Assembly: GCA_002914845.1 (NCBI GenBank)
Contig: JXTC01000339.1
Span: 10,166 to 74,165 of the forward strand
Origin: Trema orientale
Lineage: Eukaryota; Streptophyta; Magnoliopsida; Rosales; Cannabaceae
DNA length: 64,000 nucleotides
Direction of reading: 5' to 3'
The notes under the pieces are model-generated. The model was not told the origin of the DNA. It ran no database searches and saw nothing but the letters and a program-made list of their open reading frames with translations. The position numbers and the translations under genes were made by a program. Shown one piece after another: positions 10,702 to 21,551 of this stretch (within the stretch, counting starts at the first letter, position 1; each line of letters starts with the position of its first letter).

Positions 10702-11045
10702 TGTTAGAATATGACCGTTTAATGCAATTGGACTCTCAACACTTCCCAATGCTCCTTCACATTTTCCTCTGCAGACTTCACTATGACATATATATTTCTT
10801 TATTTCCTTTTAATGGTTGATATCTATTGTATGGGATATATAATTTTATATCCTTTATTCTCTGTTGTCCATTCTTAACTATCTAGGGATATTATATTAC
10901 TTTATTTGTTGCTGCACATTACGATCATTACCTAGTGTCTAGGTCATCATGTCTCCATATATACTATTGTATATTCTACTTGCTAGTCTGCTGAATACAA
11001 CATATCGATATTCCCTTATACTCTAGTCTCTATCAATTTCTTTCA
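10702..11045 (+). repeat. 3' LTR of the copia element
   Basis: Same length and ends as 6027-6370. It is preceded by the purine-rich AGGAGGA at 10695-10701 (plus-strand primer) and followed by CCTTC, the second copy of the target duplication. Confidence 0.93.
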
Positions 11046-11364
11046 CCTTCAATTGACAACCTTTCATAAGTAAAATTTTGGCTAGGTAAAGAGAATGAAT
11101 GTGTAGTGATCATGCAGTCCAATAAAAGAAAATGTGGTTTATATAATATCCCAAAAAGAAAATAGTGTTCTTTACTTAAAAGTAAAACTTCAAAGTACTT
11201 TAATACCCAATAAATAAAAAGAGAATTCAGAAATCAAAGCAGGCATGAAGCTCAATTTAGATCAAGACTCAGTTTCAGCATGAGCTACCAGTTGCCACTT
11301 ACACATATATATAGAGGGTTTTTGTCCCGATTATTGTTTCAATGCAAAGTATTCATACACTACT

Positions 11365-11790
11365 CTACTCATATTCATTCTTTCTTTTGAAATGTGTCCC
11401 ATCAGGACGATCATCTAAAGGCAAACCTAAAGACACAATTCGACTACTCTCTAATAATCTTACTAATCAAAGCTTGAATTCAGAATCCAATTCAATACCT
11501 CCCATGAAGTCAGGCAGCTGAATCACCAACTTCGGCTCCTCGACTGCCCACCGGAACTCCTCCTTTCGCATTCTGCTACTCGAATCGCCACTGCCACTGC
11601 CGCTCTTGTTCTCAGACTCGGGCTACATTTCCCACAGGTAGCGATGGCGGCTCTTCACCACCAGAGCACTCCTTACCAGTTCCACTATCAGTATTGTTCG
11701 TAAGACCATTTTTCTGAAACCAGAAGAAGAGGCTTCAATGCACGGGTACCGAATTTGGGTTCGTCTAAGTATTGCAAAGCCTCTTTTTTT
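11365..11790 (-). pseudogene. Unrecognised plant gene relic (coding-like exon)
   Basis: This block is clearly less AT-rich than its surroundings and reads as protein on the minus strand. From 11613 down to 11467 the frame gives ENKSGSGSGDSSSRMRKE, FRWAVEEPKLVIQ and LPDFMGG. After one TGA it continues in the same frame as ESSRIVSLGLPLDDRPDG to a TAG at 11365-11367. Upstream (11614-11790) two one-base frame changes link it to PPSLPVGNVAR, NNTDSGTGKECSGGEEP and YPCIEASSSG, a Ser-rich, transit-peptide-like start. A donor-like GT follows LPDFMG, so an intron could begin there. I do not recognise the family. It may be the first exon of a nuclear gene for an organellar protein, now decayed; that is inference. 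Confidence 0.4.
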
Positions 11791-12544
11791 CTTCTTCTTA
11801 TTATTTTTTAAAATTTTCAGTTTTCCTAATAACCGTGTTCTCTTTTCCGCATTTCATATTTCATATCAGTTTTTTTCAATAAACCGTTGTTTACTTAAAA
11901 CTTACTACCATTATCGTTAATGGTTTTTGACGTAGTGAGAAACAATTACATTCAATTAAAACACAAAGACATTTGAGAAGCATAATTGAACAATGACCAC
12001 AAAGAATATAGACCAGCATTTTCAATAAGGCAGCAGTACAAACAAAGTAGGACAAGAACAAGATTTGAGAACATGAGGAGCACGTAAACTATAGATCTTG
12101 AACAAGATAAAATTGATTATGATTGGTATGTTATAGATTCATTTAACAAATTCTATGATCTTGGTTGCTTAACTGATAATGCATTACACAACCTGTTACA
12201 TAACTGACCTGTGAGATTTCTATGCATTGTTAAAATTCATGGGTGTGTGTGTGAGCAAAGAGAAAAAGCCTAAAACACAAAGATCAGAGACAGTGATAGA
12301 AGTTCATGCAAAGAATAATTGCATAATAAACAATGATAAAGAAAAGTGGTATATCCTGAGATGCCTTAAGCATTATCTGTGATTTTGCATTGATGCCAGA
12401 ATGGGCTCTTAATACAGGTCCCATTTTTGGTTCTCGTTTCTTTCATTTGCACATTAGCAACTCTGTGCTTTGTTTCTTTCATTGGCACATTAGCAACCCT
12501 GCACTCATACAAATAAAAGATTCACTCTTCAATCTTCTTTTTTT
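11791..12544. other. AT-rich stretch, no gene seen
   Basis: Contains a pyrimidine-rich run near 11780-11900 and a short GT run at 12242-12252, and ends with a T-rich tract. In view of the minus-strand coding-like block beside it, this could be its 5' flank, but no promoter element could be singled out. Confidence 0.35.
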
Positions 12545-12960
12545 TTTTTCTTTTTTTTTTATTTAAAATCTCTTATGTAGTCCAAATCAGTGCTCCACAT
12601 ATCTCACAAGGGTAGCCTTTTTCAATCTTTCAGAATATAGGAGTCTCTACGTAATGGATGATTACATAAGGCTAGATATGAGACGTAACCTTATTTCATT
12701 TAATTTGAGATTTGAGTTTAATTATTTTTCCCCCTCCAAATCATCGATTATTATTATTTTACATTAAAATATATAGATATGAGTATGACTAAAATACTCA
12801 TTATAGCCTTATAAAAAAATGACCAAAATTTGATGGTAGATAATTTATTGGAGCTAATTGTAATGGTTTGATAAATTTAGGTCATTAATTGCATTTTTTT
12901 AAAGCTATATTAATTGCAAATCCACGACAAATTCGGAGAACAATCATTTCGAAAATCTTT
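12545..12960 (+). repeat. Diverged direct repeat, copy 1
   Basis: Shares the order of many short words with 14135-14545: catatctcacaa, tttgagtttaa, ttttccccctcca, attggagctaattg, tttgataaatttaggt and a final acgacaa-aatcatt run. Similarity is patchy with small indels. No coding frame or terminal repeat was found, so the nature of the repeat is unknown. Confidence 0.7.
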
Positions 12961-12970
12961 CTTTAAAATC

Positions 12971-13085
12971 AAACAATAGTTAGTACTTTTTTATTGGAAT
13001 GGAATTGTCTCTCCATGGGAATAATCATTTATCTGCTAGAAAGGTAAAGCAAACAATTGTTAGTACTTTTTTATTGGAATGGAAA
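12971..13085 (+). repeat. Short direct repeat, 80-bp period
   Basis: The word AGTTAGTACTTTTTTATTGG (with T for A at its first base in the second copy) occurs at about 12978 and 13058, within a 35-bp unit starting at 12971 and 13051. It looks like a local duplication. Confidence 0.75.
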
Positions 13086-13404
13086 GTCCGTTCGTCCACA
13101 CAAAATTGACATTATTGTCTCCTTATATTGGGAGTCGATTATCTCCTCAAGCAGGGAGTTTTTTTACCTTCTTGGTGAGATAATGTGTTATTTTCTCTTG
13201 ATTTCTCAATATTTGAGACATGTGGGGTACTGATGATGATGTGATAAGATTCAATTGGTCTTGACAATTTTCTCGGATGGGTTTCAACCGTTACCGATTC
13301 TTTTTTTTTTTTTTTTCACTTTTATCGTACTCCTTAATTTTGTCTTAATTTTAATTTAAACTCCTCCTTACTTTAATGTTATTTTGATATCTAAACCTAA
13401 CGTG

Positions 13405-14122
13405 CATCAAATATGATAAGTGATAGACATTGATTTCAATGAGACCAAAGAAAGAACCTTAAGTTATCTCATGTTGTATATTTTAATTTTTTTTTTTTTT
13501 TTTAAAAAGGAAAAAATGAAGGAAGACTAGTATATCTCCCATACAAAAGAATGCTTTACTTAAAAATGTGTATGCGACCATGGATCAAATAACAGATACA
13601 ATCAGTGAGTGTTTGGTGTTATTGTTCTCAATTCAAAAATTACTGTCACGCATGGAAAATTTGGTGTAAATTTTAGATGTCATTCTCTTGCCTAAAATTG
13701 TAAAAGCTATGTGCTATGGTGAATCTTTTGTTGGACTATAATACTGACCTTTATCTCCAAACTTTTAGAGTCAGATGTATTGATGGTGATTCAAACTTAA
13801 ACTATCATTCAAAATTTGGTCAATTCATGTCAAATGTCCATAGCTAATACCAAGTATCATGTCCAACTATGTGCATTGTCGGGCTATGATGGCAATATTT
13901 ATTGAAGGACTTTTTCTTTCGATTAAATATGTTATTGCAAAGATGATATTTGTTATATAGGGGGACGATGCAACATGAAAAAAATAATGAGGCAAAAGTC
14001 TACAAAGCTCATAATTCTCCTAAAGGGAAAAATAAATTTGTCTTGCTTTATTATCTTTTGTATGTAAAATCAAGCTTATTTTTTAATTTTCTTGGAAAAT
14101 AAATATTTTTTTGTGAAAGTAA
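13405..14122 (+). repeat. Non-coding repeat, paralogue of 48193-49343
   Basis: Aligns in the same orientation with 48193-49343 once the 414-bp MITE in that copy is set aside. Shared words include ATCAAATATGATAAGTGATA, CATTGATTTCAATGAG, AAAAATGTGTATG and TTCGATTAAATAT. It has no coding potential. The copy here preserves the empty site of the MITE near 14021-14027. Confidence 0.8.
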
Positions 14123-14134
14123 TAGTTACTTTTT

Positions 14135-14545
14135 TAATTGAACTTATTCTTTTATGTAAACCAAATCCGCGGCTTCATATATCTCACAAAGGTAACCTTC
14201 TTTCCTGGTAGATCTTTCGTAAAAAAAGGTCTCTATATAATAAATGATTACTTAAGATTAGCTTTTACTCCTAATGATAGATAACTTTATTTAATTAAAT
14301 TTGAAATTTGAGTTTAACTCTTTTTCCCCCTCCAAACCCTCAATTATTATTATCTTTAAAATTTTGCATCAAAACATATAGATTTGAGTAAAATACCCAT
14401 TATAGCATTAAAAAATTCGGTCCAAAATTTGACATAGATAACATATTGGAGCTAATTGCAATGCTTTGATAAATTTAGGTATATGATTGCCATTTTTTAA
14501 GGTTACATTGCAAATCGACGACAATTTCATAGAGCAATCATTCCG
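14135..14545 (+). repeat. Diverged direct repeat, copy 2
   Basis: Counterpart of 12545-12960 about 1.59 kb away in direct orientation, so the paralogous block 13405-14122 sits between the two copies. The arrangement resembles an element with long direct ends, but clean boundaries, a primer site or a target duplication could not be found. Confidence 0.65.
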
Positions 14546-15122
14546 ATTTAAATCGACGATAAATTTGACAGTTATATGTCCGATTCTTCATAATGAAGAA
14601 TTCCTTTTTCTTTTCATTTGAAATTAAAGAATGATATTTTTAAATCAAAAATTGCTCAAGCAATTTATTGTTATTTACTTGAGGTTTGTATTTTCACTAA
14701 GTCTAAGGAGGGCTTCTATCGTAGGAGGGGTAAAATTCCCCTTACTTATAGGAGGGTACATTAGCCAATTGATTAATATTATATAGTAAAAAAGATAAAT
14801 AATGCATAATTAGAATTGTGGCTTTTACCACACTGTATTATCTTATGTGGGGTTCTCTTTAATTTATTCATATAATTTTACAAACTAATTTTTATAAAAC
14901 ACATTGTTTTATTAGTATCCAAATCTAAAGGACATAGTTAAAATAAAAATAAAAATCCTAATTAATATTGCCATTCTGAAAAAAGTTCTTATTTTATCGT
15001 GAAGAGATTTATGTGAAGAGGAGTTGAGCCACGCAGTAACCCTTGGGTCTGTCTAAGCGCCGGTCAACACCTCCCTGAAGACTCCAATCACCCATCGTGA
15101 TCTTTGAACTTCAAGGAGAATG
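14546..15122. other. Host flank of the Sirevirus-like insertion
   Basis: No convincing gene. From 15010 to 15120 the composition is more balanced, and the minus strand has a short frame of about 28 codons starting near 15096 (MGDWSLQGG...). After removal of the insertion this joins 34208 onwards, but no exon continues there. Confidence 0.35.
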
Positions 15123-15127
15123 AAGAA

Positions 15128-16459
15128 TGTTGACTCATGCTTTATATTATCAATTCTATTCTCATATTTTGAAGTTAACAAACATATGATTAAGAACTAA
15201 TAATGTATTTGAGTGTGTAGCAAGCTAAATTAAAAGGATCACAAGACATTCAAGATGGATTATAGAAAAGAGCTTGAAGACAAAGTTCAAGAATACAAGA
15301 CCTAGACTAGCAAATGTTAAACACTTAGTTCTTGTACTTGAATACTTGTTTACACATAATATAATTTTAATGGCTCAAATTTTTTCATAAAATTTGAAAT
15401 TTTCAAACCGATACAGCCAAACTTACTTATCCCTAATTAAAATAAGAAATTTATTTTACATAAGCTTTTAAATTAATTTATAAATTTCCATATGTTCCAT
15501 ATTACATAAAAAATCAATCTATGAAGTCACATTTTGAAAATAATTGAAAAAGACTTGAAATAAAAAATCAAATATTGCTCTCGGGTATTTTCAGCATACC
15601 GGTTCCCATTTTTGGTCTATCAATTCCTTGCCGAATTTTCAGGAATTTTCAGATTCGACCGTTAGGACCGCATTACCAACAGCTAGTCTTTTCGATCGAC
15701 CGAAAATGATAGATTGTTTGTCAAAAGATTTAAAACGGCTAGTTTTCATTCAAGTCTATAAATAGAAGCTTTTCCAATACTTGAAACAAATTTTGAACAT
15801 TCCTACATTGCTTTAATCATACTTTCAAGTTGTTCATATTATCTTTTGCGATTCAAACTTTCAAATCCACTTTTTCATAAAAATCACTTGAGCCAAACTA
15901 GATTATATCTTGTGTTCTCATTTATTCTCTCGAGACTTACCTTGTATCAATTATTTTCATTAGAGAGATTTTAGTTGATTGTATCAACAAACAAAAACCA
16001 AAATTATATTTATGAGGTGAGGTTGACACCGGATTCATAAATAACCCGATTTAGGTAAGATTGGCACCGGAGTCAAAATAATCCGAGTTAGGCGTGATAG
16101 AGCCGGATTCAAAACTATTATAAAGGTATGAGTGTGCCTAAGGAAAAGTCACTCGTTATGTAAAAGGGTCGGTCAAGCCAATTCTCTTATTTCGATAGTG
16201 GAAAGCTCGAAGTGGGTTGCCAAGAGCTGAGGACGTAGACAAATCCTCGTGTTTGTTGAACCTCGTAAAAGTAGTATTTGTATTTCTCTATCCATATCTT
16301 CTTAATTTATTTACCTTGAGCTTATGCATGCTATTTAGCTATTTTTATTTGATATTGTTGTTACTTGTATAATTTATTTGCTTATCAAAAAAAATTTACA
16401 AAAGTTTTTAAAACCCAATTCACCCTCCCCTTCTTGGGTTAGCTAATCTTGGGCTAACA
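15128..16459 (+). repeat. 5' LTR of the Sirevirus-like element
   Basis: Starts TGTTGACTCATGC and ends GGGCTAACA. A TATAAATA box at 15757-15764 is followed by a pyrimidine-rich leader. The palindrome-like TTTTCGATCGACCGAAAA lies just upstream at about 15688-15705. It aligns end to end with 32858-34202 with small indels. Confidence 0.93.
15757..15764 (+). promoter_or_regulatory. TATA box in Sirevirus-like 5' LTR
   Basis: TATAAATA in a context (tct-TATAAATA-gaagc) that is conserved at 33500-33507 in the 3' LTR. It would set transcription of the element's RNA, and so the U3/R border about 30 bp downstream. Confidence 0.65.
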
Positions 16460-16461
16460 TT

Positions 16462-16473
16462 TGGTATCAGAGC
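16462..16473 (+). other. Primer-binding site (initiator tRNA-Met)
   Basis: TGGTATCAGAGC, the exact plant copia consensus complementary to the 3' end of initiator methionine tRNA, two bases after the 5' LTR. Confidence 0.92.
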
Positions 16474-16510
16474 TTGGTGCTCAAATTTTTAAAACTTAAC
16501 CATTTTTGAG

Positions 16511-18078
16511 ATGGCTAGCCCAAACAACTTTTCTTCCCAATATGAGGGGTTGTCACTTTCTAAACCATCATTTTTCAATGGAAGTGATTTTAACTATTGG
16601 AGAAGTCGTATGGACACCTATCTTAGAACTATAGATTTTGATTTATGGTATATTTTCACAAAAGATCCATTGAAAATTACTAAGATTGTTAATGGAGTAA
16701 AGGTAGAAAAGGACATTGAAAAATATGATGAAAAAGATAAAATCTCTTTTACCAAAAATAGAAAAGCTAGAAACATTCTTATGTATGGTATAAATAGGAA
16801 CATATATAATAATGTTGAAAAAGCTAGGGATGCTCATGAATTGTGGAATATACTTGAAGTATCATATGGGGAAACTAGTTCCATGAAGGAAACTGGAATT
16901 ACTATTTTCACTAAAAACTATAAGTTATTCAAAATGGAAAAAGATGAATCTATTTCTCAAATGTTCACTAGATTTACTTCCATTATTAACTCTCTTGGTG
17001 CCTTAGAAAAAATCTTTTCAAATGGTGAGTTGGTGAGCAAGATTCTTAGAAGCCTTCCTTGAGCATATAGAAGCAAGGTAGTGGCTATTTAAGAAGCAAA
17101 GAATCTAAGCAAACTTTCTCTTGAAGAACTTATAGGTTCTCTTATGACCCATGAAATTCTCATAAAAGAAACAAATGAAGATAAAGGGAAGAAAAGAAAA
17201 AGAAGAGAATCGCTCTTAAAGCCGCCTTACAAGAAAGCAATGAGGAAGAAGAAGATTTTGCAGATAGTGAGCTAGAAGACATTGCCCTACTTACAAAAAG
17301 GTATAAGAAGTACTTAAATTTCAAAAAGAAGAATTTCAAGAAGAATACCAAAAGCAATGACTTTCGAGAGAAGAAAATGAAAGATGATCCTATCACTTGC
17401 TTTGAATGCAAGAAGCCGAGATACATAAAGAACGAATGTCTCTTGAGAAGAAGAATGAAGAAGAAGGCAATGAAGGCCACTTGGGATGATAGTGAAGAAG
17501 AAGAATCCGAAGGAGAAGAACAAGAAGAAATTGCCAACATCTGCTTTAGGGTAATAGAAACTGAGGTAAGTTCTCTTGAACCTAAAAGTGAATTTCATGA
17601 TGATAGTGATACAAGTAGTGATTTTAGTGAAAATGATAGTGATTGTGATTTATCTTACAAAAGTTTATTGAGTGATTTCAATGATTTACACAAAAACTAT
17701 GAAAAACTCATTTTCAAGAACAATGCTCTTAAAAAGGAAATACTTAGTTTGTCAAAAATAGTTGAAGAGTTTACAAAAGAAAATGAAGTACAATTAGCTT
17801 GTAATAATTGTGATGTTTTGTCAAAAGAAAACAGTTCCTTAAATGACAAGATTTTAGACTTGACCAAAATTATCCACAAATTTATAAATAGAAAGAAAAA
17901 TCTTGACATGATGCTTGGTGGGCAAAAATGTATTTTTGACAAAGGAGGAATTGAGTATAAATCTTTTATAAAACAAAAATACCTCATAAACTATTTTGTT
18001 AAAGCTAATACAAGTGATACAAAGTACACTTGCACTTATTGCAATCAAGATAGACATACTAGTTTTCATGCTTTGTGA
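16511..18078 (+). pseudogene. gag: Sirevirus-type gag remnant
   Basis: The frame starts at the ATG at 16511 (MASPNNF), 37 bp behind the primer site, and runs to a TGA after ILRSLP at 17060. It shows FFNGSDFNYWRSRMDTYL and ARDAHELWNILEVSYG, the landmarks of the DUF4219/UBN2 copia gag core. After frame changes, 17377-18078 supplies a zinc knuckle with an altered ligand (C-F-E-C-x4-Y-x4-C, Tyr where His is expected), a Glu/Asp/Ser-rich stretch and a Lys/Glu/Leu-rich segment likely to form a coiled coil. A second Cys/His cluster follows (CTYCNQDRHTSFH). The acidic coiled-coil extension is typical of Sireviruses. The stop at 17060 and at least one frameshift near 17200 inactivate it. Confidence 0.88.
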
Positions 18079-18199
18079 AGAAGAATGTATATTTTGGTGG
18101 AAAACTAGCTTGGGTACTAAAAGATTCTAGAACTAACACTCAAGGACCCAAATTAATATGGGTATCAAAAATCAAAGTTTGATTCTTACTTACAGGTAT

Positions 18200-18462
18200 A
18201 AAAGAAGAAGAACTTTTGGTTCTTGGATAGTGGTTGCTCCAAACATATGATCGAAGACTACTCTTTACTCTCATCATTCACAAAAAGAAGTGGAGGACAT
18301 GTTACGTTTGGAGACAATGCTAAAGGTAAAATTCTGGGTATAGGTAACATTGGTACCACTTCCTCTCCTATTATAGAAAATATTTTACTCATTGATAGTC
18401 TTAAACACAATTTGTTTGGTATAAGTCAATTTTGTGATAAAGATTATCGAATTATTTTTTAG
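18200..18462 (+). pseudogene. Sirevirus-type protease remnant
   Basis: Contains FLDSGCSKHM at about 18216-18245, the copia retropepsin active-site motif with Asp-Ser-Gly intact. It is followed by HVTFGDNAKGKILGIGNIG and LLIDSLKHNLFGISQFCDK, which match the flap and the C-terminal part of the domain. The frame ends at a TAG at 18460. The catalytic residue is preserved, unlike in the copia element at 6027-11045, so loss of function here is from the surrounding stops. Confidence 0.9.
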
Positions 18463-18531
18463 CCTTCCAAATGCTTAATTGAGGATACTTATTCAAAAGA
18501 AATCATTTTTAAAGGGGAAAGAAAAGATAAT

Positions 18532-19424
18532 GTGTATAATATTGATATTGAAAAATATTTTAAGGAAGATAAATGTTTTTTGGTTTTAAAAGATGATTCT
18601 TGGCTTTGGCATAGAAGATTTGGATATGCTAGCATGAATACTATTTCTAAACTTTTAAAGAAAAACCTTGTTAGTGGTTTACCTAGTTTGCTTTTTGAAA
18701 AAGACAAGATTTGTGATGCATGTCAATTTAGAAAATAAGTAAAAAATTCTTTTAAATCCAAAAATACTATTACTACTTCTAGACCCTTGTAACTACTTCA
18801 CATGGATTTATTTGGACCATCAAGAGTAGCTAGTCTTGGTGGAAAACACTATACTTTTGTGATAGTTGATGATTTTTCAAGATTAACTTGGGTTCTATTT
18901 ATTGCTCATAAAAACGATGTTTTGAATGTACTTACCATCTTCTGTAAGAAGGTACAAAATGAAAAAGGCTATACCATCACATCTATTAGAAGTGATCATG
19001 ATGGTGAGTTTGAAAATGATGAAATGGAAGCTTTTTGTTACAAAAATAGTTTTGATCATAATTTTTCAGCTCCTAAAACTCTACAACAAAATACAGTAGT
19101 AGAAAGGAAAAATAGAACCCTACAAGAAATGGCAAGAAGTCTGCTAAATGAAAATGGTTTGCCAAAATATTTTTAGGCCGAAGCAGTAAGTACCGCTTGT
19201 CATACTATGAATAAAGTTATGATAAGGCCAATTTTTAACAAGACACCTTATGAGCTTTGGAAAGGTAGAAAACCCAACATTGGTTATTTTAAAGTTTTTG
19301 GTTGCAAATATTTTATATTGAATACTAAAGAAAATTTGGAAAAATTTGATTCAAAATCTGATATTGGTATTTTTCTTAGATACTCTACTACTAGTAAGGC
19401 TTATAGAGTTTTCAATAAAAGAAC
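18532..19424 (+). pseudogene. Sirevirus-type integrase remnant, catalytic triad visible
   Basis: GAG-pre-integrase zinc residues appear in WLWHRRFGYAS and ICDACQF. After a TAA at 18736 the catalytic core follows: MDLFGPSRV (first Asp), then IRSDHDGEFEND (second Asp) and VVERKNRTLQEMARSLL (Glu), so all three D,D,E residues are readable in the frame 18802-19176. A TAG at 19174 interrupts, and then AYRVFNKRT marks the C-terminal region. The reading ends abruptly at 19424, where an A-rich tract and a foreign LTR piece intervene. It resumes at about 19721 as VEESMYIIFDESNALLEE. It would have inserted the element's cDNA into the genome. Confidence 0.92.
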
Positions 19425-19720
19425 AAAAAAAAAAAGAAAGAAAAAGAAAAAAAGAAGAAGATACAATTCATTAAAATTGAGAGCAATTTCTCTTTGGTTC
19501 TTTAAGAACTTATTCGAACTTATCAGATTTCTCTGTGGTATTCATCCCATGACTTATCAATCGAGTTTTCCATCCTTGATTGTAGCGTCTTCCTTTATAC
19601 CAAGGTTTACATCTTTTTATAGGTGTTGGGTCGAGGTTTTCCATCCAAATCTGATTGTAGAACGGTCCTAGGCATCATCCTTGCTTCAGGTTTCGTCACA
19701 AGTTAGCGGGGTTCGTATTA
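19425..19720 (+). mobile_element. LTR fragment of another gypsy family inside the integrase region
   Basis: After an A-rich tract (19425-19465) the bases 19466-19720 are, in reverse complement, strongly similar to 51373-51620, the U5-side end of a minus-strand gypsy LTR. Shared words include ACCGTTCTACAAT, AAACTCGATTGATAAGTCA and GAGAAATCTGATAAGTTC. The fragment ends GGGGTTCGTATTA, matching that LTR's terminal ...CGTATCA. Only the downstream part of the 551-bp LTR is present. The host reading frame KRT / VEES is interrupted exactly here, so this is an insertion into the Sirevirus-like element. Confidence 0.75.
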
Positions 19721-19836
19721 TTTGGGTAGAAGAATCTATGTATATTATTTTTGATGAGTCTAACGCTCTTCTTGAGGAGAGAAAATTAGATGATGATGAT
19801 GATGATACTGTAGGTTCGGAACCAAGCTTGAATAAG
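19721..19836 (+). pseudogene. Sirevirus pol spacer between integrase and reverse transcriptase
   Basis: Reads WVEESMYIIFDESN, ALLEERKLDDDDDDTVG and SEPSLN up to the nested Athila-like element, and resumes at 28945 as ELSVNE. The V-E-E-S-(M/I)-x-(V/I)-x-F-D-E-(S/T) motif is the conserved end of copia integrase regions, and the acidic run is the usual linker ahead of reverse transcriptase. Confidence 0.85.
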
Positions 19837-21297
19837 TATTAAGTGCTATTTACGTACTTAATATTCAATCTCTACGCTTAATATTTTATTAGTTTTTGAG
19901 AGCATTTGTGTGTTTTATATTATTTTTGTTGAAAGTTTCAGGTTTATTAGATTTTTGAAAGAAATTCGAGATTTGTGACAATGATCGATGGTAAAAAGAT
20001 GCTTAAAATTACTAAAGGAAGATAACCAGGCAGAGAGACGGGCGCCACCTAATGGGCGCCGCAGTGCCGCTTAGCTAAAATTCTCAGCACCCACCAGTAC
20101 TAGCACCACAACGCTACTTTTCGAGTGCTGCAGCACTGCCATTGATGCCTAGTACTAGTAACATGGGCACTACAGCGCTACGTTCTGAGCGCTGCAGCAC
20201 TACCGCTGATGCTTAGAACCAGAAACACGGGTGCCTCAGCGCCCAGTATAGAGCCCCGCAGCACTTGCCCTCGTATATCCCTTCTATCTTTTGAGCGCCG
20301 CAGTACTCTATACTAAGCGCCGCGACACTTCCACGTGCTCTGGACAGCATAAGTCAAATTTGACCTAGCCACTAGGGGGGATATAAATAGATCCTTTAGG
20401 GATCCGAAAAAGGAGTTGGAGAATGTTTTTGGAAGCTCTTGGCAACTGCTACCATGGGCAAAGAGAGATGGAGAATACCATGTGAAGAAATTCTCATCCA
20501 ACTAAAAAAAGTTTTTCTTTCTCATCTTCTCCCTCTATGATGTTGTTGTTATTTATGCTATTTTTATTCTATCCTATCATGAACTAAGCATTTTATCTAG
20601 GGGAATGATGTAACCTATACTTAAAACTACATCCTGATTTTCAATATCAATTTTGCAGTGATTTTTCATTAGTTTATTTGTGTTATTTGCTCTTTATATT
20701 TCTCAATTGATTAGCAAATATTGGGATATTTGGGTTTCTAGAATCTTGTACTTGAGAGAGAGGATTTTAAATATATGACTAGAATAACACAACCTAGGAT
20801 GTTGTATAGTTTGAGAAAACCTATGAATCCTTTGAAGCTTGTTATTAAGAACTACAAAACTTAATGAACTCTTGTTTTCTTAATTTTGAATAGAGATATT
20901 GAAATTAGATTTTAAGGGTAGTTTTCACTCGGCACTCGAGAGAGGAAGTAGAAACAATTTTGAGTTCTTGCTTATAAACTAGAAAAATTAATCAAGTGGT
21001 GTTGTTAATTTAAAGACATAGTGGGTGGTTAGGTGAAGTCAGACCTCTAGAATTCATTCCTATTATTATTTTCATTTAAACTTTCAATTGCATTGTGACC
21101 TTTAGTTTTGTATTTTATAATTTCCCTTGATTACTATTCATCAACAATTAATTTGAATTGTCTAGATAAAATTAAGATTATCCAATTACGGTACTTAGTA
21201 GAATTTCAATACCAATCCCTGTGGGTACGATTACCTTATTTACTATTTTACTATAAAACTTGACACCGTTCACTTGCGGTATATAATTTCATTAACA
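19837..21297 (+). repeat. 5' LTR of the Athila-like element
   Basis: Begins TATTAAGTGC (the 3' copy keeps TGTTAAGTGC, so the terminal TG is mutated here) and ends CATTAACA. It carries a cluster of GCGC(C/T)GCAG-type words at 20040-20335 and a TATAAATA box at 20382-20389. Confidence 0.92.
20382..20389 (+). promoter_or_regulatory. TATA box in Athila-like 5' LTR
   Basis: TATAAATA in the context gga-TATAAATA-gatcc, conserved in the 3' LTR at 28036-28043. It lies just downstream of the GC-rich repeated block, consistent with U3 regulatory repeats followed by a core promoter. Confidence 0.65.
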
Positions 21298-21303
21298 AGT
21301 TTT

Positions 21304-21317
21304 TGGCACCGTTGCCA
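21304..21317 (+). other. Primer-binding site (tRNA-Asp type)
   Basis: TGGCACCGTTGCCA, six bases behind the LTR, differs at one position in the first 13 from TGGCGCCGTTGCC, the site complementary to aspartate tRNA that is standard for Athila elements. Confidence 0.88.
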
Positions 21318-21551
21318 GAGATTGGCAATTGAATTACTACTAATATTGTTACCAAGTAATCTTGATTTTAATTTATACCTTTTTTTTTTTTTTACTTATT
21401 TTGTTCTTATTGTCATTATTGCTTATTAGTTGTCCTTTCTTTGTGGCTTATGCGAAGAGCCTGTAGCTTGAAATTATTGTCATTTGATTCCGAGATTGAA
21501 TGTACTTGTTGAAGGCTAAGACAACAAAGAAGACAACAAAGAGCTCAAATC

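Larger units (their letters stand above)
6027..11045 (+). mobile_element. Complete but dead Ty1/copia LTR retrotransposon
   Basis: All structural hallmarks are present: two LTRs of equal length (344 bp) with TG...CA ends, a primer-binding site right behind the 5' LTR (6371-6382), a purine-rich AGGAGGA tract just before the 3' LTR (10695-10701), and a perfect 5-bp target duplication CCTTC at 6022-6026 and 11046-11050. Domain order is gag, zinc knuckle, protease, integrase, reverse transcriptase, RNase H, which is the Ty1/copia order. The LTRs differ at roughly 30 of 344 positions by eye, mostly transitions, so the insertion is old. Several stops and frameshifts interrupt every domain. Confidence 0.95.

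Noticed and set aside
11738-11920. Plus-strand 60-codon frame
   Set aside because: Phe-rich translation of a pyrimidine tract, antisense to the coding-like block on the minus strand.
17160-18069. Several minus-strand open frames across the Sirevirus gag
   Set aside because: They are shadows of the Lys/Glu-rich coding strand and give Phe/Ser-rich nonsense.
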